NCBI GenBank assembly: GCA_027074805.1 | Contig: JALTCK010000134.1 | Span: forward strand, 1 to 5,179 | Origin: Thermococcus sp. | GTDB taxonomy: Archaea; Methanobacteriota_B; Thermococci; Thermococcales; Thermococcaceae | Length of the DNA: 5,179 nucleotides | Reading direction: 5' to 3' | Shown here: positions 1 to 4,014 of the stretch, piece after piece | Layout of the letters: each line of letters starts with the position of its first letter | Position numbering within the stretch: the first letter of the stretch is position 1 | Program-made: the position numbers and the translations under genes | Notes under the pieces: generated by a model | Databases searched by the model: none | What the model was told of the DNA's origin: nothing | The model's input: only the letters and a program-made list of their open reading frames with translations

Positions 1-369
1 GAGGAAAAAGCTCCGCCCAACGTTAAGTTCCTCGGCTACCGAGGGGACATTGGCCGTATCCTCTCAAAAACCCTCTTCCTCGTTCTTCCGTCGAAGAGGG
101 AGGGCTTCGGGCTGGTTGTGATTGAGGCCAATTCCCTCAGAGTGCCGGTCGTTGGGAGAAGGGTGAGTGCCATTCCCGAGCTTATCAGCGATGGAAAGAA
201 TGGATTCACCTTTGAGAGCTTTGACGAGCTTCTGGAAGCCGCCAAGAGGCTTCTGGAGCCAAAGGCCAACCGGAAGGCCGGAAAGGTGGGCCTCAAATTT
301 TCGCGGGGATACTCATGGGAGAGTGTTGCTGAGAGGGTTGAAGGAGTTTACAAGGAGCTGTTGGGATAG
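1..369 (+). CDS. Glycosyltransferase family 4-type protein, C-terminal part (partial at 5' end)
   Basis: The open frame runs in from the left edge and gives 122 C-terminal residues ending at TAG 367-369. It is the nucleotide-sugar-binding half of a GT-B fold enzyme, which transfers a sugar from an activated donor to an acceptor that cannot be told from this fragment. Seen: the strand-turn NVKFLGYRGDI (residues 8-18), then the hallmark EGFGLVVIE, with Glu34 and Glu42 forming the E-x7-E motif of retaining GT4 enzymes, followed by PVVG, the AIPELI segment and DGKNGF (54-69), the usual donor-binding loop. The end (YSWESVAERVEGVYKELL) is the typical final helix that folds back on the N-terminal domain. 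Candidate roles are glycolipid, protein N-glycan or compatible-solute synthesis; none can be chosen. The family is quite sure, the substrate unknown. The sua5 gene starts 38 bases downstream on the same strand. Confidence 0.88.
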   Translation, partial: EEKAPPNVKFLGYRGDIGRILSKTLFLVLPSKREGFGLVVIEANSLRVPVVGRRVSAIPELISDGKNGFTFESFDELLEAAKRLLEPKANRKAGKVGLKFSRGYSWESVAERVEGVYKELLG

Positions 370-377
370 TTTTTTAA
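370..377 (+). promoter_or_regulatory. T-run after glycosyltransferase gene: weak terminator or TATA-like box for sua5
   Basis: Six T residues (370-375) followed by AA lie directly after the glycosyltransferase stop codon. A U-tract is what archaeal intrinsic termination uses, so it may end that transcript. It also reads as a TATA-like element (TTTTTTAA) whose start point would fall near 398-402, just before the sua5 ATG at 408. The sequence alone does not decide between these. Confidence 0.35.
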
Positions 378-392
378 CCCCTTTCCCAAGCT

Positions 393-404
393 GAGGTTGG
401 TGGG
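393..404 (+). promoter_or_regulatory. Ribosome binding region of sua5
   Basis: GAGGT (393-397) followed by GGTGGG (399-404) sits just before the ATG at 408. It is a purine-rich partial match to the archaeal anti-SD sequence and favours 408 over the in-frame ATG at 426, which has only a weak GGTAG upstream. Confidence 0.5.
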
Positions 405-407
405 AGA

Positions 408-1427
408 ATGACGGTAGTAATCAACATGCGTGACGGGTTGGATGAGAGAAAGATAAAACTGGCTGCTAGGTTCATACTGAATGGAAAACTCGTCGCCTTC
501 CCGACCGAGACTGTCTACGGCTTGGGTGCCGATGCATTAAATACCAATGCCGTTAGAAGGATATTCGAGGCCAAGGGCAGGCCCGCAGACAACCCGCTGA
601 TAATCCACATCGCTCGGTTTGAAGACCTGAAGAGGCTGACCTCTCACATCCCTCCCGAGGCCAAGCTGCTCGCGGAGCAATTCTGGCCGGGTCCACTGAC
701 GATGATCCTCCCGAAGAGGGAGGAGGTACCTTATGTAACCACCGGCGGTCTCGACACCGTTGCGGTTAGAATGCCATCCCACCCAATAGCTCGAGCGCTG
801 ATAGAAGAGAGCACCCCAATAGCGGCTCCCTCGGCCAATATAAGTGGGAGACCGAGCCCTACACTTGCAGAGCATGTTATAGACGACTTCTACGGGAAGA
901 TTGAATGCATAATCGACGGCGGGGAAACTCAGGTGGGGGTTGAGTCCACCGTGATAGATCTGACCTCTGAGAAGCCCGTCCTTCTTAGGCCGGGAGGCCT
1001 TCCTCTGGAGGAGCTGGAGAAGGGTATAGGGGAAATCCAGATACATCCCGCCGTTAGAGGAAAACTCATCGATGTGGCGAAATCACCGGGAATGAAGTAC
1101 AGGCACTACTCTCCGAAGGCTAGGGTGATAGTGGTTGAGGGAAGGAAAGAGAACGTCAGGAAGAGGATACCTGAGCTGGTGGAGGAATACCGCTCCAAGG
1201 GCTTCCGTGTCGGAGTTATGGCCACAGAGGTATATGAAGCTGACGAGTTCTTCAACCTCGGAAAAACCGAAGATGAAGTCGCGAGAAACCTCTTTAGGGC
1301 ACTCAGAGAGCTGGACAAGCGCGGTGTTGAAATCATAATAGCCGAGGGAATTGAGGAGAGGGGCCTCGGGTTTGCCGTCATGAACCGGCTCAGGAAGGCG
1401 GCCGGTTATAGGATAGTGTGGGTTTAA
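408..1427 (+). CDS. sua5: Threonylcarbamoyl-AMP synthase Sua5 (YrdC plus Sua5 domains)
   Basis: This 339-residue cytosolic enzyme makes L-threonylcarbamoyl-AMP from threonine, bicarbonate and ATP; in archaea the KEOPS complex then transfers the threonylcarbamoyl group to A37 of ANN-decoding tRNAs (established family knowledge). Seen: a YrdC domain at about residues 12-205 with AFPTETVYGLGADA (30-43), the K56-x-R58 and S142-x-N144 signature residues, FWPGPLT (92-98), GLDTVAVRMPSHP (114-126) and GVESTVID (177-184) with the closing LLRPGG. The linker SPGMKYRHYSPKA (226-238) is the segment that in two-domain Sua5 covers the active site. A Rossmann-like Sua5 domain follows at about 239-339. Length fits the long archaeal/yeast form, not the short bacterial YrdC/TsaC. 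The ATG at 408 is chosen for its upstream purine-rich site; ATG 426 would remove six residues ahead of the conserved domain. Nothing looks broken. Confidence 0.96.
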   Translation: MTVVINMRDGLDERKIKLAARFILNGKLVAFPTETVYGLGADALNTNAVRRIFEAKGRPADNPLIIHIARFEDLKRLTSHIPPEAKLLAEQFWPGPLTMILPKREEVPYVTTGGLDTVAVRMPSHPIARALIEESTPIAAPSANISGRPSPTLAEHVIDDFYGKIECIIDGGETQVGVESTVIDLTSEKPVLLRPGGLPLEELEKGIGEIQIHPAVRGKLIDVAKSPGMKYRHYSPKARVIVVEGRKENVRKRIPELVEEYRSKGFRVGVMATEVYEADEFFNLGKTEDEVARNLFRALRELDKRGVEIIIAEGIEERGLGFAVMNRLRKAAGYRIVWV

Positions 1428-1439
1428 GCAACGCTTAAA
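1423..1439. repeat. Perfect 17-base inverted repeat over sua5 stop and TPR-gene TATA box
   Basis: TTTAAGC (1423-1429) and GCTTAAA (1433-1439) are exact reverse complements separated by AAC. The left arm contains the sua5 stop codon (TAA 1425-1427); the right arm is the first part of the TATA-like box of the next gene. This could be an operator for a dimeric regulator or two opposed TATA boxes. The symmetry is seen directly; its function is inference. Confidence 0.6.
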
Positions 1440-1442
1440 TAT
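1433..1442 (+). promoter_or_regulatory. TATA box of the TPR-like gene
   Basis: GCTTAAATAT is a good archaeal TATA-like element in the 56-base gap after sua5. With the usual spacing of about 25 bases, transcription would start near 1462-1467. That is downstream of the ATG at 1448 and just upstream of the SD at 1471-1476, which supports the TTG start at 1484. Confidence 0.6.
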
Positions 1443-1470
1443 GGAACATGGAACTTCCAAGTAAGCTGGG

Positions 1471-1476
1471 GGAGGT
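1471..1476 (+). promoter_or_regulatory. Shine-Dalgarno site that fixes a TTG start at 1484
   Basis: GGAGGT (1471-1476), preceded by further G residues, lies seven bases before an in-frame TTG at 1484. No comparable site precedes the ATG at 1448. Confidence 0.75.
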
Positions 1477-1483
1477 ATCGGCA

Positions 1484-2656
1484 TTGACAGATGGACTTGA
1501 GAACAACCCTGAGGCTATGGAAGAGCTGTCCATAAAGCTCTTGAACGAAGGAAAAGCTAAAGACGGGTTAAAGCTCATGCTAAGGGCCGCAAGGCTGTAT
1601 GAAAGAGAAGGCAGAAAGGAGGATGCCGCGAGACTCTTTAAAAAACTTGGATTTATCCTCTTTGAGAAAACGGGTTCAATCGAGAAGGCGAGGCCCTCCC
1701 TCCTCAAAAGCGCTTATCTCTACATCGATCTGATAGACGATCTCCTCTCCGCTTTTGAGATTGATATAAACACACTCGACACATACTGTCTTAACGTTTT
1801 AGAGATATTCCTGGCCCTTAACGATGAACGGAACCTCATAAAGTACGGCTCCCAGTTCGCAGCCATTTATGAAGATCTTGGAAAGAGCTTCATGGAAGTC
1901 GACGATGCGGAGAACGCAATAAACGCCTACGAGTCCGCTTTCGTTTACTACAAACTCCTCGACGACGAGAGCTACAAGAGAGTGGCAGAAAGCCTCATAA
2001 CGCTATACGGAAACGCAGCGGAGAAAAAACTGGCAGACAAGGCTCACGGCGAAGCTGCAGAGGCCTTTGAAAGGCTTGCCCTTTACACACGAGCAGTATT
2101 CGGCTACGATGCCCACTATACAGAGATGATGGATACTGCTGCCCAGAACTTCGAAAAGGCGAGTAAGCTCTCCTATTCGGAGGGAGATCTCGACACGACG
2201 ACAAGCCTGCTCGTTAGGGCAGAGTATGCTTACCTCCTGGCCAGAAACTTCAACAGAGCGAAGCTTATAGGTGTCAACACCGCTAGAATGCTCAACCAGA
2301 TAGTTAGGGCCTACCGTTCCCAAGGCAACGAGATGGATGCCGCCAGAAAGCTGGTTGAGCTGACTGAAACCTTGGTGGGCATAGGAAAGGTAAATGAGGG
2401 CATGCAGGCCTACAAAAAGGCCCTGGATGTGACCACAAACATCTCCTTCCGTCTCAAAGTTAGACTGGCCATCCTAAAAGCAAAAGCTGCAACCGATAAA
2501 GACGAAGCCCTCCTAGACAGGGTTGACCTTATTGAATTCTACTCGAGGAGAGGCAGGGGATATCAGGCTCTAGAACTGGCGGAAAAGACTGTTAAAGAAG
2601 ATGAAAGGCTAAAAGAGGCTTTAGAAGCCCTCCATGTCGCGGAGGGCCTTTACTGA
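1484..2656 (+). CDS. TPR/SNAP-like alpha-solenoid protein of unknown function
   Basis: The product is a soluble, almost all-helical 390-residue protein with no signal peptide or membrane segment. Its rhythm is that of degenerate tetratricopeptide or SNAP-like helix pairs: residues 14-47 (Ala-rich pair ending LYEREGRKEDAA), 48-90, 105-135, 140-160 (DAENAINAYESAFVYYKLL), 170-206 (GEAAEAFERLALYTRAV), 216-270, 275-315 and 325-390. Such solenoids usually act as protein-binding scaffolds; no catalytic motif is visible and no specific partner can be named. The start is set at TTG 1484 because GGAGGT precedes it by seven bases and the TATA box at 1433-1442 would start transcription after the longer ATG start at 1448, which would add 12 residues. 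The gene runs toward the SecB-like gene with a single base between the two stop codons. The coding call is firm, the function unknown. Confidence 0.85.
   Translation: MTDGLENNPEAMEELSIKLLNEGKAKDGLKLMLRAARLYEREGRKEDAARLFKKLGFILFEKTGSIEKARPSLLKSAYLYIDLIDDLLSAFEIDINTLDTYCLNVLEIFLALNDERNLIKYGSQFAAIYEDLGKSFMEVDDAENAINAYESAFVYYKLLDDESYKRVAESLITLYGNAAEKKLADKAHGEAAEAFERLALYTRAVFGYDAHYTEMMDTAAQNFEKASKLSYSEGDLDTTTSLLVRAEYAYLLARNFNRAKLIGVNTARMLNQIVRAYRSQGNEMDAARKLVELTETLVGIGKVNEGMQAYKKALDVTTNISFRLKVRLAILKAKAATDKDEALLDRVDLIEFYSRRGRGYQALELAEKTVKEDERLKEALEALHVAEGLY
2627..2647 (-). terminator. Hairpin at convergent gene junction, inside the TPR-gene 3' end
   Basis: GCCCTCC (2627-2633) and GGAGGGC (2641-2647) form a perfect 7-bp GC-rich stem with a 7-base loop. 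It lies in the last codons of the TPR gene. Read on the minus strand it begins about 10 bases after the stop of the SecB-like gene and is followed by TTCT and then TCTTTT, so it could mark that transcript's 3' end. On the plus strand only CCTTTA follows. Archaeal termination depends mainly on the U-tract, which is weak here, so the role is uncertain. Confidence 0.4.
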
Positions 2657-2657
2657 C

Positions 2658-3083
2658 TCACTGCTGTGGCCTTACCTCAACCCTTGGAAGGGGCACGTGG
2701 TAGGGCAGGCGAAGCTCCTTTGCCAGAACCATGAGAACCGGAGTGAGTTCCACCGTCAGGAAGTTTATCGTTTCGGCGAAGGCTATCGAGTCTATCTGCT
2801 TCTCGCTCTCCCAGAGGTCAATTATTTCGTCGATCTTTTCCTTCTGAGGCGGGAGGTAGAGGACCTTGCCCTCAACGACACCGTGAGCTATGTCGGGGTT
2901 GTAAGCAATCTCGTATGTGAAAACTATCTCCACACCGTTTATCTTTCCAGTTGGTGTCACCATCTCCCCAAGCCTGACGTCATTAATCTTAGGGGTTAAT
3001 CTGACCTCAACTTGACCCTGCGGAATGGTTGAGGGCTCCTTCTTGAGCTCGATCCTTGTGATGTTAAATCCAAGCACGGCCAT
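2658..3083 (-). CDS. Conserved small protein with SecB-like chaperone pattern
   Basis: The 141-residue product has no signal peptide, membrane segment or metal-binding motif. It starts with a likely beta strand (VLGFNITRIEL, 3-13), continues with several more strands (VEVRLTP 25-31; VEIVFTYEIAY 51-61; HGVVEGKVLYL 67-77), then helical segments at about 82-93 and 100-124, and ends LPYHVPLPRVEV (126-137). Strands first, a late long helix, then a Pro-rich tail is the order in the export chaperone SecB, whose opening FxIxRI and closing helix followed by FPxLxLAPVNF are echoed here by eye. SecB binds unfolded proteins as a tetramer; SecB-like proteins are known in archaea. This is inference from pattern; a plain hypothetical protein remains possible. 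The start is ATG at 3083 because a near-perfect SD lies five bases upstream; an upstream TTG at 3110 is less likely. It diverges from the nucleotidyltransferase gene. Confidence 0.78.
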   Translation of the reverse strand: MAVLGFNITRIELKKEPSTIPQGQVEVRLTPKINDVRLGEMVTPTGKINGVEIVFTYEIAYNPDIAHGVVEGKVLYLPPQKEKIDEIIDLWESEKQIDSIAFAETINFLTVELTPVLMVLAKELRLPYHVPLPRVEVRPQQ

Positions 3084-3088
3084 TTCTT

Positions 3089-3096
3089 TCACCTCC
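3089..3096 (-). promoter_or_regulatory. Strong Shine-Dalgarno site of the SecB-like gene
   Basis: On the minus strand this reads GGAGGTGA, a full match to the archaeal 16S anti-SD sequence, five bases before the ATG at 3083. It lies inside the longer TTG-started frame (3110), so it argues strongly for the shorter protein. Confidence 0.85.
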
Positions 3097-3115
3097 ACAG
3101 AAAATCTCAAGGCTC

Positions 3116-3123
3116 ATTTAAAA
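3116..3123. promoter_or_regulatory. Symmetric TATA element between divergent genes
   Basis: ATTTAAAA contains the self-complementary TTTAAA (3117-3122). On the minus strand it reads TTTTAAAT, placing a start near 3092-3096, just at the SD of the SecB-like gene. On the plus strand a start would fall near 3144-3148, just before GGAGG at 3150-3154. One element could therefore serve both genes. A second plus-strand candidate, CCTTTAAG at 3138-3145, would start transcription after the plus-strand SD and fits less well. Confidence 0.5.
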
Positions 3124-3149
3124 CACTATCGGTAGGCCTTTAAGCTGTT

Positions 3150-3154
3150 GGAGG
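3150..3154 (+). promoter_or_regulatory. Shine-Dalgarno site of the nucleotidyltransferase gene
   Basis: GGAGG at 3150-3154 is followed by a purine-rich stretch, nine bases before GTG 3164 and twelve before ATG 3167. The spacing slightly favours GTG, while codon preference favours ATG; the difference is one residue. Confidence 0.55.
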
Positions 3155-3166
3155 AAAGGAAGAGTG

Positions 3167-3871
3167 ATGCCTAGGGAAAAGATAGTCCGCGTCTGGGACG
3201 AGAGGGAAGTGGTTTATTCACCAAAGAGATGGAGGTGCCTCCGAGAGAAGAGAGAGAAGGCACAAAAGATCATGGAGAGGCTGGAGCAGTTCGACCCCCA
3301 GCTCTACGGCAGCGTTGCGAGGGGCGACGTTAGGAAGAACAGCGACGTAGATATCTTCATCCCCTACAGGGTTCCCAGTTACCTCATCGAGCTGGCCCTG
3401 GAGGGCCTCGTGAGGCGAAGAAAAATCGTGATGGCGACCCCCTGGCACCTCATAAAGGGCGTCCTTGAGATAGATGAGGAGACGGCGGTGACCTTCCCCC
3501 TTATAGATCCAACAGACAGAGAGCTGGAATTCTATCGCTGGGGCGGTGCGATAGACCTCTGGGGCGTCAAAACCAACGAGCGCATCCCCGGAGTGAACAA
3601 AAAGCTCATCCTCATCGTCCCGACGGAGAGGGGCCACATCGAGCGCGAGGTCATTGGTAGGGAGATCGAGGTCGCGAAAACCCTCGGGGTGAGCATCGAC
3701 ATCGTCAGGGAACGCGTCCACGTGCTCACGCGGAGGGACAGGATTGGGAGAACCGGGATATACATCAACGAGGAAGTACCGGACTGGATGAGCTTTGAGG
3801 AGGCTTTAAAGATAATAGCCGACCGCGACCCGAACGTCAGGAGAAAGGTGAGGAAGAGGGGAGGGGTCTAG
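3167..3871 (+). CDS. Stand-alone predicted nucleotidyltransferase (Pol-beta superfamily)
   Basis: The product has 234 residues from ATG 3167; a GTG at 3164 would add one. The core motif is LYGSVARGDVRKNSDVDIFI (46-65), the GS-x10-DxD signature of the DNA polymerase beta-like nucleotidyltransferase superfamily, with Asp60 and Asp62 as the expected metal ligands. A third carboxylate is probably in the strand near AVTFPLID (107-114) or GGAIDL (126-131), which I cannot settle. A basic N-terminal helix (19-40) precedes the core, and the C-terminal 90 residues (helix around 157-173, VHVLTRRDRIGRTGIYI 184-200, basic tail) belong to no domain I recognise. It is about twice the size of minimal MNT proteins of HEPN/MNT pairs, and no HEPN gene is adjacent, so a toxin-antitoxin role is not indicated. 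It resembles the archaeal 'predicted nucleotidyltransferase' group; substrate unknown, RNA or protein both possible. It diverges from the SecB-like gene and converges on serS. Confidence 0.9.
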   Translation: MPREKIVRVWDEREVVYSPKRWRCLREKREKAQKIMERLEQFDPQLYGSVARGDVRKNSDVDIFIPYRVPSYLIELALEGLVRRRKIVMATPWHLIKGVLEIDEETAVTFPLIDPTDRELEFYRWGGAIDLWGVKTNERIPGVNKKLILIVPTERGHIEREVIGREIEVAKTLGVSIDIVRERVHVLTRRDRIGRTGIYINEEVPDWMSFEEALKIIADRDPNVRRKVRKRGGV

Positions 3872-3906
3872 GACCCCAACACACAGGGGCATAGTTGATT
3901 TTTCTT
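3863..3906 (+). terminator. Probable terminator of the nucleotidyltransferase gene with two mutually exclusive stems
   Basis: GGGGTC (3863-3868) pairs with GACCCC (3872-3877) around the stop codon TAG as loop. The same CCCC (3874-3877) can instead pair with GGGG (3886-3889) across an 8-base loop. A U-rich stretch TTTTTCTTCT (3899-3908) follows. The U-tract is the part archaeal RNA polymerase uses; the stems are an additional observation. Confidence 0.5.
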
Positions 3907-3934
3907 CTGGAGGGCTTTTAATACTCTAACGACC

Positions 3935-3981
3935 ACTACACAGAACAGTCCCTTATAAACCCGTGTACTACACACAGAACA
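3935..3981 (+). repeat. Pair of short direct repeats flanking a TATA-like box
   Basis: ACTACACAGAACA (3935-3947) recurs as ACTACACACAGAACA (3967-3981), identical except for one extra CA. The two copies lie on either side of the TTATAAA at 3953-3959. A weaker echo, CACACAG, occurs at 3880-3886. They could be protein-binding sites or a local duplication. Confidence 0.5.
3953..3959. promoter_or_regulatory. Orphan TATA-like element in the convergent spacer
   Basis: CCCTTATAAACCC is a well-formed archaeal TATA context, yet no gene start follows on either strand. Plus-strand transcription would begin near 3980 and run antisense to the serS 3' end; minus-strand transcription would begin near 3930 and run antisense to the nucleotidyltransferase 3' end. 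It may be a chance match in AT-rich DNA. Confidence 0.3.
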
Positions 3982-3987
3982 AGATGG

Positions 3988-4014
3988 AAAAGGAAAACAT
4001 TGTCAGTCCTGACA
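3988..4014 (-). terminator. Probable terminator of serS overlapping its stop codon
   Basis: TGTCAG (4001-4006) and CTGACA (4009-4014) form a perfect 6-bp inverted repeat with a 2-base centre, covering the last serS codons and its stop. On the minus strand two TTTT tracts (3997-3994 and 3991-3988) separated by CC follow within about 13 bases. The T-tracts fit archaeal intrinsic termination. On the plus strand no T-tract follows the repeat, so the polarity fits serS. Confidence 0.5.

Larger units (their letters stand above)
3872..4002. other. Convergent intergenic spacer with no supportable gene
   Basis: These 131 bases lie between the stops of the nucleotidyltransferase gene and serS. All frames were read on both strands and only very short open stretches are present. 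It is lower in GC than its flanks and holds a T-rich terminator-like tract at its left end, two TATA-like boxes (TTTTAATA 3916-3923 and TTATAAA 3953-3959), a short direct repeat, and A-runs that form T-runs on the serS strand. A short non-coding transcript is possible but nothing shows it directly. Confidence 0.6.

Noticed and set aside
537..1046. 169-codon minus-strand open frame inside sua5
   Set aside because: It is fully contained in a conserved, intact Sua5 coding sequence, has no start signals, and its translation lacks recognisable motifs.
2634..2999. 121-codon plus-strand open frame opposite the SecB-like gene
   Set aside because: No SD or promoter precedes it, it overlaps the TPR gene's end, and the minus-strand gene has a near-perfect SD, a TATA box and a protein-like composition. 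It is an antisense shadow.
3218..3721. 167-codon minus-strand open frame inside the nucleotidyltransferase gene
   Set aside because: It lies antisense to an intact motif-bearing gene; the absence of stops follows from the GC-rich codon pattern of the real gene.
3167..3871. HEPN/MNT toxin-antitoxin module
   Set aside because: The protein is much longer than minimal MNT antitoxins and neither neighbour carries a HEPN-type R-x4-6-H motif; neighbours are on the opposite strand.
3809..3892. Short ATG-started frame on the minus strand across the nucleotidyltransferase 3' end
   Set aside because: About 28 codons, no SD, antisense to the C-terminal coding part of a real gene.
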